From: Anniella stebbinsi
Taxonomy: Eukaryota; Chordata; Lepidosauria; Squamata; Anniellidae
Assembly: GCA_029215795.1 (NCBI GenBank)
Contig: JARDYH010000001.1
Location: 194,501,654-194,565,653, forward strand
Length of the DNA: 64,000 bases
Reading direction: 5' to 3'
How positions within the stretch are numbered: the stretch's first letter is position 1; each line of letters opens with the position of its first letter. The position numbers and the translations under genes are program-made. Positions 21,063 through 32,757 of this stretch are shown in pieces. Below the pieces are notes generated by a model that saw only the letters and a program-made list of their open reading frames with translations, searched no databases and had not been told where the DNA came from.

Positions 21063-21592
21063 TTAAAGCACCACAAAACAGAAAACCCACCTTTTGGTAG
21101 ATTCATCAATCAGTGGATACCTCAGCTCAGGTTCTCTGGAGTCTAAAAGAAAAAAGGGAAACCTTAGTTAAAAGCTGGAAACTGAAAACACTCATACAAT
21201 TAATTAATTTATTTATTTGTTCCAGATCTAATCCGCCCAATCACCAATTTAATTTTCAGCTTTGCCAAGCCAATATTGAGGTGCAAAATGTTGCGGCAAC
21301 TATATTACAAAACAAAACCTCAACATCACGCTGGCACGACAGATGCTTAGTTTCACATCTCCAAATGCTTACAGTACTCTTACCTAATTGAATGTTTTAA
21401 ATAATGCAAAAACACAGACCTTCCTCTGCAGACCTACTCTAGATACAATATTGAATAAGCAGATAAATGTTCTCTAGTACGGTTCTAGTTCAAGATTTCA
21501 AAACGTAGCGAAAACCCCAGATTTTTCAAGTTGCAAAACCTTGAGGTAACATAATTTTACATTTTTTCCTAGTCACACAGAGTGACTTAAGA
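21063..21592. other. Unassigned stretch
   Basis: AT-rich, no recognised feature. Confidence 0.4.
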
Positions 21593-21722
21593 TGCAGCCC
21601 TATTCATGTTTGGACAGAAAGAAAGTCCTACCAATATTTCCCAGCTAACATGACTAGCTAGGGAATGCTGGGAGATGTAGGATTCTTTTCAGTCTAAACA
21701 TGCATAGGATTGCACCCTAACT
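21593..21722. repeat. Short hairpin element, AATCCTATGC type
   Basis: GCAGCCCTATTCATGTTTGG on the left is mirrored by AAACATGCATAGGATTGCAC on the right. AGTCCTAC faces GTAGGATT inside. Confidence 0.7.
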
Positions 21723-22689
21723 GCCTGATTCAAATAGGTGGCTATCTATAACATCATGTTGCAACAGCGATTTTGGGTATGATCATTTCAAAAGGGAAGG
21801 GCCCAGAAATAGCTCTTCAATCTGTCTTCTCTTCCTCCCAGTAATCATCAGAGACCTCCCATTAAGAGACAGCTCTCAATGAAATAACTGGCAAACGACA
21901 AAAGGAACCACACTGAGAAAAGGGAATTTCACTGGCAGTATGGAGAGGGCCATTAGAAATTCTGTGATATTGCGTCAGGTCATAAAATACTTCCTTCAGT
22001 CATTGTACTTGCAAACATCTAGAGATAACTTGTGTAATTTAGTAACACATACATAAACGGGTCAAAGACATCTCAAACAAGACATAGCTGATTCCAGTTT
22101 CTCTCAGATATGTATTAAAACATTTTCCTGATAAATGAAGACAAAGGGTATTGATTCATATGTCTTCAAAGATCGCCGCTTGTTGAGATGCTAGCTGTAA
22201 AGTTACATTTCCAACTATTCTTAATTAGTTCCAAAGCGTTGGAATTTTCGGCATGATAATGGTATTTTGCTTTAGCATAGTATTACTGCAGGTCTTTTCA
22301 GTGTTCACGTGCTGGCCAAACATGACACACTGTGAAAGGCACAAATAGCTGAGGAAAAACGTTCTGCTTGAACTGTTCCCCCCACTCTGCCCAACACATA
22401 CCAGTAAATTAAAATGTCAGCCTTACAATAAATTAACTGGGGATATGATTCTATTCTCTTTGGTTATCTCCATTTTCCAGATGAAGAAATCAGGTCGCTT
22501 TTCAAAACCATGCCTGGCATTTATAGAGAACTGATGGGGTAGGAAACCAGACTGTATCACTTTGGACTGCAAGGGGGGGGGGGGTCTGTAGGCCTCATGG
22601 GATTGAATGATCCTCCATGCAAAACATAAAATAAGATAAATCCCTCTACATAGAAACCCAGATGGTCTAGCTTCATGTCTGCTGTTATG
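21723..22689. other. Unassigned stretch
   Basis: Nearly 1 kb with no recognised repeat apart from a G run near 22573-22585. No supported coding frame. Confidence 0.4.
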
Positions 22690-22915
22690 CACTAGTTTCT
22701 GAATGTAGAAAATGAATAGCTACTAGTCAGAGTGGCTATGCGGCACCTCCAGAGATCCAGAGGCAGGGCATCACTGAATCCTAGTTACTGGACAGCAGCA
22801 GTGGGACAGGACCAGTTGCCCTCATGGGCATCCTATGGGCATCCTGTGGGCATCCTGGAGGGATCTGGTTGGCCACTGCAGGAAACAGGATGCTGGACCA
22901 AACAGTAACACTACC
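22690..22915 (+). mobile_element. CR1 LINE 3' fragment
   Basis: It carries the CR1 3' order ATAGCTACTAGTCAGAGTGG, CCAGAGGCAGGGCATC, ATCTGGTTGGCCACTGCAGG, AACAGGATGCTGGACCA. The word GGGCATCCT is repeated three times near 22825-22860. Confidence 0.75.
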
Positions 22916-24641
22916 CAAGAAACAGGATTCTACTACATCTTTAAAAAGTACAGTCCCGGAGATCTTCTTACTCAATACACAGGGATAAATAGTAATATCC
23001 CTTTAGCCCCAGAGGCATGCTAGGTACTGAAGGGAACACCGCCCCTGCCTACATAGAGAACATCACTGTTATAGTCACCCATATCCTCAATCATGAAAAT
23101 TTGTTGTATGAACTCCTTTGTGTTTGGCGAAAACCATAATATGGTTTTGGGTAAAGTCAAATTCAGAAATGCATCGTACTGATATATAGGTGGCTGTTTC
23201 ATTTTCAGCAACTTAACTATTGCTGGTGCCTCTGAGATACTAAGAATCACAATGTTGACTCAGTCAGCCTCAAGTGGCCCACACCCAAGGCAAAATTGAG
23301 ATGCGCCTGGCTGTAACAAATACCATCCAAGCCAATATTTCTGACTCATAAAGCAATTATAGTCGCATCAAGTAAGTTGGCATTTTTTACAAATATACTT
23401 AAGCTAACTGAATTACAGGCGTTGTTGAAAGAAACACCCATCTTAAGCTCTTGCATTTATTCTCTTACACTCCTACACAAAATTCCATTAAATAAAACGA
23501 TGGTTTTCGTGTAAATTTGGACAGTGAAGACATGCAAAGGACATTTGTCTTCACCTTTTTAGTTAATGGATTCTGTGACCACTAACTAGCCACTGACTTC
23601 AGAGAAAGATGGACAACTTGACACTTCACAATTAGTTAAGAAACTGTCAAACTTACATTTCTGTTTTGCTGTGAATAGAAATGGATACTGAAGAAAGGTT
23701 TGTTGAAACAATAAAATGATACGGCTTCTAATGCGTGGATGCGCTTTGAGAGGAGTCATGCCTGCCTTCGCGCATGCATGTTCTGTTTGGCCTGTTCTTC
23801 CCCCCCTCCCCTCCCTCCCCTCCCTCGCTGTCAACTTCTTCCTTGACCTGGAAATGGAATGCCTGAGCCTGGCTCAGGATCAACCTATTTCAGATGGAAG
23901 CTACATGCCTGTTTTCATCCTCTTTAGCTGATATTTACAGTTTCTAGTGGGGAAAGCTGTGTATTTGAAACAATAAAACGCTAGGAGTAACAGGTGTTGC
24001 TTAAATATGCCCCAACTGTCTCTATTTGCTTGTCCGATTTTTCTGGTCCCCCTTCCTGATAAATCCTAGTTTGTCCCTGAGATTGCCTTTTGAGGGTGCC
24101 TTGTTAAAATGTTATGAGTGTGAGGTGCTACAATTGTCATTCTTCAGGGATCAGCTATCCCCACAGGAGCTTTAGAAAAGTCAAATGAGACATTACTTCA
24201 ATAGCATTTGAAACCTGTGCTTGAAATTCCCGATGGGGGGAAAGCCCCAATCGAGATCAGGACTATGGACAGGGAAGAGGGTTGATTCTTTCCCCTGTGG
24301 TGTTTCTTACTGAATATTCCCCCACCACTGGTTCTATTTCCATATTTCTAAAGACATTTTGCAAGATGACGTACAGGGTCACTTTCCTTACTTATGAAGG
24401 ACCAATTCTATGATACTATATCCTCCAGCATTTCACAAACATGTCCATGGGGTTAGGGGCAGAGTCTGACAACCTAATAACATTGTTTCCTGTAGTGTTC
24501 AAACTGGGAAACTGTAATTTAAGCCTTGTCTACAAACCAGGATTAGAAACTAGGAGTTGTAGACAGCACTTAAACCATAGTTTCCTGGTTCGGGCATCAC
24601 AGGAAACTGATTTGAGAAACCAGGAACTCTCTCTTACACAG

Positions 24642-24644
<3 letters not shown>
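22916..24644. other. Unassigned stretch
   Basis: No gene recognised. A piece near 24225-24310 (AATCGAGATCAGGACTATGG, AGAGGGTTGATTCTTTCCCC) resembles one arm of the 12904-13320 palindrome and may be a half-copy. Confidence 0.4.

Positions 24645-24713
<69 letters not shown>
24645..24713. repeat. Compound TG-TA-CA dinucleotide repeat
   Basis: A TG run (24645-24674) passes into TA repeats and then a short CA run, so the array is self-complementary. Confidence 0.97.
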
Positions 24714-24714
<1 letters not shown>

Positions 24715-26905
24715 TGACTTTGTTCAGTATTTGATTTGTGATGCCTGTGCTTGGTTTCAGCTTTTGCTACCATATACGTGTAATTGTAGAAGAGGAGAAG
24801 GAAAGAGGAAGACAGGCCTTTCTCAGAATAAGAACAGTTAAGGGTAGGGTTTTTTCTCTGGGACACAGCTCCAAAACAGCACCAACCCCAACTGAAATGA
24901 GACAGTTGGAGGGAAAGTGGTAGTAATATGCACCCCTGTTTAAATGTTGCCCAATGTATTTTAAAAAGAAAGGTGCGGGAGCTCAAGCCTTCATGGAAAT
25001 ACACTCCTATAGATCTGCTGCTGTACTCCTGCTCATTCCATTGGGCCAGTATAGCCCACTGCTAGCACAACAGGAAGTTAGCACTTCCAAAAGATCAGGA
25101 CAAAACAGAGTTCCTTTCTGAGAGTTTTGCTGACCTGCCCCATTCCAGAAACGAGCTTTTCTGCTAATTTCCAATTGATTTAAGAACCACTAGCTCCCCA
25201 TTGCTCTAGTGGTGGGTCCCACCAGTGCATAGGCAGCATAGGATGCTGCCCAAGGAATTTTTTTCAATGATATCTATGCTAGGAAAATCTAGGGACTTGT
25301 CAGTTCAAATAATTCTCAAGTAGAATTTGATCTTATGCATATGAAATATTTTGCTCCAATACTACTGCTTAAGAGGATGGACTTTGATTGCAAACTTGGA
25401 GAGTTAGAATCAGATGCAATGACAGATGTATGCACAAAGTTCAGTTTATGTTTACAGTTACTCGGTTTTCAAATATATATATATATATATTGTGAAACTT
25501 CCAGGAAAGGTAATTTACAATGTGTTCTAAGCCCATTCTGAAATAAAGTTTTAGTTCCTCTTTTCTTAATGAACTACTTCTAAAGATTTCCATGTTCTGT
25601 TAAAAATTGAGTATGAGCAAGGCCACATGCCTATTATTAAGCTTCAAGAGCTAACATGAACAAAAGTTCTTAATAAGGAGTTATACAACTTTCCAAAATC
25701 CATTTCTCTTTTACCAAATTAATTCCTAAGGGCCAAACCTTCAGATAGATTAATTCACCACAGCGTAGAGGCAGTTTTATCAATTTACCCTGTCTGAGGG
25801 TCTGAACTTCCCATGTCACACTCCAGTCTCATGGTTTAACTCTCTCTGTGTGAGCTTAATCAAGGTACCATTTCTTTCTGGCAGCAGCAGTGAATTTATG
25901 CCTATCAAGTTTTATACATTACTTATTTATTGGCATCTCTGTTCCCATATGAATCTCTTTGCCAGCTTAGATCATTTCAGAAAGCCTGTCTTGTTGTACT
26001 TCCATTTTTAGAGGATAGGATGATACATGACCAGAAGCCATGCTTTTTCTATTGTGCTACTGCAGCAGAGACAGGTTGGGGGGGGGGGGGGTGCTGTAGC
26101 TCAGTGACAGACAAATATGGCTTTATTGTGCTTCATTGGTATTGGTTCAATTACCAATGAAGCACAATTACCAAATTAATGAAAACCACCTTGGTGAACC
26201 TCTTAATTTCGCTGGTAGGCATTTACACACCATCAAGTTCAACTGTAGCTTTGGGATATCTTGCTTAGATCCACAGTTGTGTCTGAGCTTGCTAGATTAA
26301 TTTGGCAAGAGGTTAGTGGGGCTATTAGCCTATTTAAGAATTCAGGAAATCTGACTCTTGGGAAACATCTCCAGAATGTGACCATGTCACTATTTCCTAA
26401 TCCCCGTGTGGCTCGTGAAGAACATGAGTACAGGTACCCACTCACTTTTGAGTGCAATGCTGCAATGGAATCTGCAACGTGGAACAAATGTAGATGCAAA
26501 CAAATGTTTGAAGATTTTGCTAGTGCAGGAACTCTAGTCAACAATAAAAATTCTAGTACCTTGTCAAGACCTAGGGTGGCATTTAGGAAACCTTGTTCTC
26601 CCCTCTATTCAGAAATAGTTCACACATATCCATCACTTGATTTCTCTACTGTTGATTGCTGGTAGATTAATATGTCAACCGACTCATGAGGAGAGCACTG
26701 TGTTTTGACATCATGCGAAAATTCTGACAGTGGTGGTATCTGTGAATGTGATTGTCCATTCACACAGGCAAGTCACCACTTAATGTTGTCGTCAAGGGAT
26801 GGTCCCAACAATAGTATACTCAATATCATTTAAGTTGAAGCTTAAAGAAAACATCACTTATGCTGTCTTAAAGTATATCCTAAAAGCAGCAAGCTACTCT
26901 AGGTT
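24714..26905. other. Unassigned stretch with small structures
   Basis: It includes a TA run (25471-25490), a G run (26078-26091), a box A-like fragment GCTGTAGCTCAGTGACAGAC near 26092 that may be a SINE scrap, and a perfect 17-base-pair hairpin at 26125-26168. The 134-codon plus frame at 26261-26665 has no recognised domain. Confidence 0.4.
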
Positions 26906-26930
26906 AGAGAGAGAGAGAGAGAGAGAGAGA
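26906..26930. repeat. GA dinucleotide repeat
   Basis: Uninterrupted GA run. Confidence 0.95.
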
Positions 26931-27083
26931 AACAAAATGTTAAAAAGTAAACTTATGTGCCAAAGGAATCTAAAAGGAGGCATTAAGATAACTGTGTCCC
27001 AATTAGGGCACAATGGGGGGATTACTTTCCTAAATGACCATTGCCAAATTATTTACATATATAGATGAGGATGAGGGTGATGA

Positions 27084-27112
27084 TGATAATAATAATAATA
27101 ATAATAATAACA
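27084..27112. repeat. TAA repeat at the 5' edge of the R4/Dong element
   Basis: About eight TAA/AAT triplets, preceded by GATGAGGATGAGG text and followed at once by the LINE. Confidence 0.9.
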
Positions 27113-29455
27113 ACAACCACATTCTGAAAAGATATCTGGTCAGAACCAGTACAACACAAAGAAAGCACAAGCTGGATAAGACAACAAGAAGAAAGACAAA
27201 GACAAGTACCACAGCAAACAGAGTATACAATAACCCTGGAGGAACTGAAGGAAACAATAAAATGGACACATAACTGGAAAGCAGCTGGCCAGGACCAAAT
27301 TCAAAATTCCTGGTACAAACAGCTCACATCAACACACAAATACCTCACTCAACAGATCAACACAGTCATAAAACACCCGCACCTATTCCCCCTATTCCTT
27401 ACCGAAGGCAAAACCTACATTAAACCAAAAACTCCAGATACCCAAAACCCAGCTAAGTACAGACCCATAACATGCCTTCCAACACTCTACAAAATTATAA
27501 CTGCCACAATCACACAGAAAATTGAAGCACATCTCACCCAGCATAATATACTCACAGAAGAAAAAGGATGAAAAAAGAACAGCAGACGATGCAAAGAAAA
27601 GTTAATAATAGACAGTATCATCATGAAGCAAACAGAAAAACAGAAAAGAAACCTCCATACATTCTACATAGACTATAAAAAGGCTTTTGACTCCGTCACA
27701 CAAGAATCATGGAGACATGGAGAACGACAATACACCTAGCAAGAGACAAGGACCATATACAGACAGAAAAAATAAATATCAAACATGGCATATTCCAAGG
27801 TGATGCATTCAGAGCCCTATGGTTTTGCCTGTGTCTCAATCCACTATCCAACACCCTTAACAACACCACATACGGCATCGACATAAAACACCAAAAACAA
27901 GCACAGCACAGATTCCATCACCTCCTGTACATGGACGACATCAATGTCTATGCTTCAACGTCAACACAGATAAAAGACCTCCTGCGAATCACTAAAGAAC
28001 TGACGACAGACATGAAAATGGAATTTGGGATAGGAAAATGCAAGATGCTACACATAGAAAGAGGAAAATGGAAAGAAGAAGAAACATCAGAAACACTAAA
28101 TAACGAACTATTAGATAACATGGAAGAAAATGAAACATACAAATACTTAGGATTCCAACAAAACACAATAATCAATCACTCCACAGTAAAAGCTCATCTA
28201 AGAATGCAATATAAAACTCACCTATCAGAAATCCTAAAATCTAAGCTCAACTCTAAAAGCATTTGCACAGCCATCAACACCTACACAATACCCATCCTCA
28301 CATACTCATTCGGAATCATACACTGGTCACACACTACACTCGAAGAAATAAACAGACTCAATCGCACCAAACTCACAAAACACTGCATGCTCCATCCCAA
28401 CTCATGCATTGAAAGAATAACAATCAGCAGGAAAGAAGGAGCAAAAGGTCTGCTGGACATTAACACAATTCATGCTAAACAAATAAAACCACTCAGAGAA
28501 TTCTTCCACACTAAAAACACCCCCATTCATAAAGCCATAGTAAAAGCAGATAAAACTACACCCCACTCAACCTAGCACTACAAAACGAAGATCAAACACA
28601 ACCATTCACACTCACAGAGAAAAAAGAAAAATAGGCACAAAAAGCACTCCATGGGAAACACTACAACATAATACAGAACCCACAAATAAACAAAGAACAA
28701 TCATACGAATGGCTCAGGAAGGGTGAGCTAGTACCAGAAACTGAAGGATTCCTAATAGCTATACAGGATCAAGTTATAACCACCAAGAACTACCAAAACT
28801 ACATCATAAAAGATAACAGTGTAACAACAGACCTATACAGGAAATGCCATCAATTCCAAGAAACAATAGGCCATATGACAGGAGGATGTAAAATTCTGGC
28901 AGGGACTATACAGACAGACACAATACAGCTGCAAAAATAATTCACCAACAACTGGCCATCAAATTCAACCTTATCAAACAACCTACACCATACTATACAT
29001 ACTCACCCGAAATGCAGACCATAAAATATACTAGAACAGAACAATTCATACCGACAAGACAACACCTTGCAACCGACCAGACATAATGTTCATAAACAAA
29101 AAAGAAAAGCACACATACCTCATCGACATAGCAATACCAAATGACAAAAATGTTGTTGAAAAGGAAGAAGAAAAGAGAGACAAATATACACCACTGGCCA
29201 TGGAAGTCAAAGAACTATGGCAACAGGAAAAGGTCACAATTATTCCATTAGTCACATCAGTCACTGACATCACATCTAAAAACTATACGGAAAACCTCTA
29301 GAAACTGGGCCTACCAGAATACATCCACACCAACATCCAGAAAGCAGTCATAATTAAAACATGCTCAATCGTCAGGAAATTCCTGAATCAATAAAAGACA
29401 GCATGACTTGGCACAGCCTGTCATGTCCATCTAGAAAAACCACCACGAGCGAGAG
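27113..29455 (+). mobile_element. R4/Dong-type LINE with restriction-like endonuclease
   Basis: A non-LTR element of the early-branching group that uses a restriction-like endonuclease placed after the reverse transcriptase. Its A-rich coding strand and low G content contrast with the neighbours. It is bounded by TAA-type triplets on both sides (27084-27112 and 29456-29482). Dong-group elements are known to insert in TAA repeats. Length about 2.3 kb, so the 5' part is probably truncated. Frames are broken in several places. Confidence 0.85.
27116..29301 (+). pseudogene. R4/Dong ORF: reverse transcriptase, zinc knuckle, endonuclease
   Basis: In order: a region before the palm (AAGQDQIQNSWYKQL near 27280, then KYRPITCLPTLYKI near 27460); FYIDYKKAFDS with the first catalytic Asp (27662-27694); GIFQGDAFRALWFCLCLNPL; the YMDD catalytic box at 27928-27939 in HLLYMDDINVYAST; and a long thumb and C-terminal frame ending at a stop at 28573. 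Further on is a Cys/His cluster (YRKCHQFQETIGHMTGGCKI, near 28834-28893). Then comes a restriction-like endonuclease core, RPDIMFINKKEKHTYLIDIA near 29073-29130, followed by KEEEKRDKY. Stops or shifts near 27570, 27700, 28575-28640 and 28930 inactivate it. GDA replaces the usual GDS or GDP and ALWF the usual SPLLF, so the fourth block has decayed. Confidence 0.85.
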
Positions 29456-29482
29456 ATTATTATTATTATTAATAATAATAAC
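29456..29482. repeat. ATT/AAT triplet repeat at the 3' edge of R4/Dong
   Basis: Five ATT triplets followed by four AAT triplets directly after the element's end. Confidence 0.9.
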
Positions 29483-29589
29483 AATAATGCAACCAGACCA
29501 ATTAAAAATCAAATTGCCTGGTTTGTAAGGAGTTTGAGTGAGAGGGTCTTCATCCAAACTGGATCTCCAACTGCTTTCAATGTAAGCGT

Positions 29590-31357
29590 TAGGGGTGTGC
29601 ACGGACCCCCCGGATCGGATCGGGACCCGGATCGGGACCTCCAATTTTGTCCCGGACCGGTTCGGACAAAATCGGAGGCCCCCCGGACCGGATCGAGTCC
29701 GATCCCGACCCAAAAATCGTACATTTTTGGATCGGCCGCCATTTTTTCCCCATAGACTTGCATTGCAATGCAAGTCTATGAGGAAAAAATGGCGGCGGGT
29801 GGGTAAGGGGGGGCCTAACTCCCTCCCCCCCCCCCGGGGCCGTCCGCTGTGGACGGCCCCGGCAGGTAAACCCCCTCCCCCGCGCTCCCTACCCCCCCTG
29901 GGGCCGCCCGCTTCCATCCGCTGGCGCCCGCGGGCGCCAGCGGATAGAAGCGGACGGCTCCGGGGGGGGGTAAGCCCCCTTCCCCGCCACTGCTTACCTT
30001 CTCGGCCCGTCCGGCGCCGGCGGCTACTACCAGCGGGCTCCGCGGCCTACTCTCGAGTAGCGCGCCGGGTGATGACATCACCCGGCGCGCCATCCTAGAG
30101 CAGGCCGCGGAGCCTGCTGGGAGTAGTAGGCGCCGGCGCCGGACGGGAGCCGCCGGGCCGGAAAGGTAAGGGCCCCCCTCCCCCTCCTCCCCTCCACGCA
30201 CCCCCTCCTTACCTTTCCGGCCCGGCGGCTCCCGTCCGGCGCCGGCACCTACTACTTCCAGTAGGGTCCGCGGCCTGCTCTAGAGTAGCGCGCCGGGTGA
30301 TGACATCACCCAGCGCGCCATCCTAGAGCAGGCCGCGGAGCCTGCTGGGAGTAGTAGGCGCCGGCGCCGGACGGGAGCCGCCGGGCCGGAAAGGTAAGGG
30401 CCCCCCTCCCCCCTCCCCCTCCTCCCCTCCACGCACCCCCTCCTTACCTTTCCGGCCCGGCGGCTCCCGTCCGGCGCCGGCGCCTACTACTTCCAGCAGG
30501 CTCCGCGGCCTGCTCTAGAGTAGCGCGCCGGGTGATGACATCACCCGGCGCGCCATCCTAGAGCAGGCCGCGGAGCCTGCTGGGAGTAGTAGGCGCCGGC
30601 GCCGGACGGGAGCCGCCGGGCCGGAAAGGTAAGGGCCCCCCTCCCCCCTCCCCCTCCTCCCCTCCACGCACCCCCTCCTTACCTTTCCGGCCCGGCGGCT
30701 CCCGTCCGGCGCCGGCGCCTACTACTTCCAGCAGGCTCCGCGGCCTGCTCTAGAGTAGCGCGCCGGGTGATGACATCACCCGGCGCGCCATCCTAGAGCA
30801 GGCCGCGGAGCCTGCTGGGAGTAGTAGGCGCCGGCGCCGGACGGGAGCCGCTGGGCCGGAAAGGTAAGGGCCCCCCTCCCCCCGCCCCCTCCTCCCCTCC
30901 ACGCACCCCCTCCTTACCTTCCCGCCCCGGTGGCTCCCGTCCGGCGCCGGCGCCTACTACTACCAGCAGGCTCCGCGGCCTGCTCTAGAGTAGCGCGCCG
31001 GGTGATGACATCACCCGGCGCGCCACCCTAGAGCAGGCCGCGGAGCCTGCTAGTAGTAGTAGGCGCCGGCGCCGGACGGGAGCCACCGGGCCGAGAAGGT
31101 AAGTGCCCCCCTCCTCCCACCCACGCTGTCCACTTTCATCGGCGGGCGCCCGCTGGCGCCCGCCAATGGAAGCGGCGGTGGGCGCCAGTGGGCGCCCGCC
31201 GATCCGCCGATCCGCCGAACCGGTTCGGAGCTTTTTCGGACCGGTTCGGATTGGATCGGCCGATCCAGCTGCGGGATCGGAAATCGGATAATTTATCCGA
31301 TTTCCCACTGGACCGGACTCGGATCGTGGATCGGGTCCGATCCAGTGCACATCCCTA
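29590..31357 (+). mobile_element. GC-rich hAT-type element with five tandem palindromes (b)
   Basis: Ends TAGGGGTGTGCAC and the inverse of TAGGGATGTGCAC, flanked by an exact 8-bp duplication GTAAGCGT (29582-29589 and 31358-31365), the hAT signature. About 200 bases at each end are full of GGATCGG/CCGATCC words. The middle (29994-31110) is a tandem series of five large palindromes. It is extremely CpG- and GC-rich against an AT-rich background. No transposase is present. The 128-181-codon frames on both strands are proline/arginine-rich by composition and not genes. Orientation is arbitrary; the related element at 51287 is the other way round. Confidence 0.85.
29994..31110. repeat. Tandem array of five long inverted repeats
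   Basis: Units are centred near 30075, 30303, 30538, 30773 and 31008 (spacing 228, 235, 235, 235). Each unit is a near-perfect hairpin with arms of about 85-95 bases. The core is GCGCGCCGGGTGATGACATC and its mirror. Arms pass outward through CTAGAGCAGGCCGCGGAGCC and GGCGCCGGCGCCGGACGGGA, ending in AAAGGTAAGG. Adjacent units are joined by C-rich linkers. The first unit is the most diverged. Confidence 0.9.
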
Positions 31358-32261
31358 GTAAGCGTCACCAATGTAGGGTATTTATCAACTACGTTTCTTA
31401 ACTGAGCTATTAGTTAGTACATTCTCCAGCCACAGTCTTTCACTACATGAATCAAAAGGGTCTGATCCAATACATATTAGTTTTAAAGGAAGGAGCAAAG
31501 TGAGCTGTTCTTGGAAGGATCTGCTATAGGAGGCATCTTCTTAAACGCAGAGGCGGCAGTCCAGCAATGCTGAACCATGTACACAGAGGGGCTTCCTTGT
31601 TGTTGGCTACAGGGAGGAAAAGACACCATATTCTACTCAACTTTTATCTATACGCAAGTGGGAAACTGCCCTGAAAAGCTGACATTGCCATATTCAATTT
31701 CAATAGGGGGAATTTCTCAAAAATGAGAGGATTAGTGAACAGGCAGTTGAAAGGCACAGTTATGAGGGGTCAAGGCCCCCTTCAAGAAGCTTGGAGGATA
31801 TTTTAAGAAGTATGCCACAGATTATAACCGGCACAAGCAAGTCCAAAAGGATATCATCGTGGTTAAGTAGTAGAGCCAAGGAGGCAAAGGGGGGGTGGGG
31901 GGGAGAAGTCTTTTTGACAGGAAGAAAGTGGAGAGAAAAGGAACTGGCCATCCAAAATTGACAATAGGGAATTTGAGCCAAGGAATTCAAAGCGCAAATT
32001 GTTCGTTATAAAAATTACTGATGGAAAATATATCAGAAGAAGCAGGAAACTAGCCAAAGAGAAACTGAACAAAATGATGCGAGGGAACTCTAAAGGAGGT
32101 GTGTTTATTCAACTGAGCTTACTCCAGAGTAAGTGTATTTATGATTGCATTCTGGGGGGGGGGGGGAAATAAATGCAATGGATGTTCTCCCATTTTTACT
32201 GTTACTTGGGATATCTTTGTAATAGATCAGAAGCTTAAATAAATCCTATGCTTCTCTACTT
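31358..32261. other. Unassigned stretch
   Basis: No repeat or gene recognised apart from a G run (32154-32166) and a short AAGTTACTCCAGAGTAAGTG-like scrap of the hairpin family near 32120. Confidence 0.4.
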
Positions 32262-32329
32262 TAAAATCACTCCACTGGCTGCCAATTAGTTTCCGGGCAA
32301 AGTACAAGGTGTTGGTTATTACCTGTAAA

Positions 32330-32649
32330 TAGGCTGACCATATGAAAAGGAGGACAGGGCTCATGTAACTTTAACAGTTGTAGAGAAAAGCGAATTTCAG
32401 CCAGTGTCATTTGTATGCAATTAGTTCCTGGTGAAATCCCCTCTTCATCACAACAGTTAAAGTTGCAGGGGCCCCGCCTTCTTTTGTATATGGTCACTCT
32501 AATATAGTGCCTGCAACTTTAACTGTTGTGATGAAGAGGGAATTTCACCAGGGACTAACTGCATACAAATGACACTGGCTGAAATTCCCTTTTCTCTACA
32601 ACAGTTAAAGTTACATGAGCCCTGTCCTCCTTTTCATATGGTCAGCCTA
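32330..32649. mobile_element. 320-bp double-hairpin MITE, copy 2
   Basis: TAGGCTGACCATATGAAAAG ends, exact duplication CCTGTAAA (32322-32329 and 32650-32657), inside the L2-type fragment. Confidence 0.95.
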
Positions 32650-32757
32650 CCTGTAAAGCCCTATATGGTTTGGGTCCAAGTTACCTGTGGAATCGCCTTC
32701 TCCCATACAATCCACCCTACATACTCAGGTCCTTTGGGAAAAATTTACTACATTCGG

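Noticed and set aside
26092..26160. Possible tRNA gene (box A-like GTAGCTCAGTG)
   Set aside because: No box B at the right spacing and no cloverleaf; at most a SINE scrap.
26125..26168. Hairpin as a bacterial-type terminator
   Set aside because: The window is clearly vertebrate and no T-run follows.
26261..26665. 134-codon open frame on the plus strand as a possible host exon
   Set aside because: No recognisable domain, no splice or promoter context, and composition like the neighbouring non-coding DNA. A shadow frame of similar length exists on the other strand.
29372..30201. Proline/arginine-rich frames of 128-181 codons as proteins
   Set aside because: They overlap on several frames and both strands of a GC-rich palindromic element, the usual artefact of such composition.
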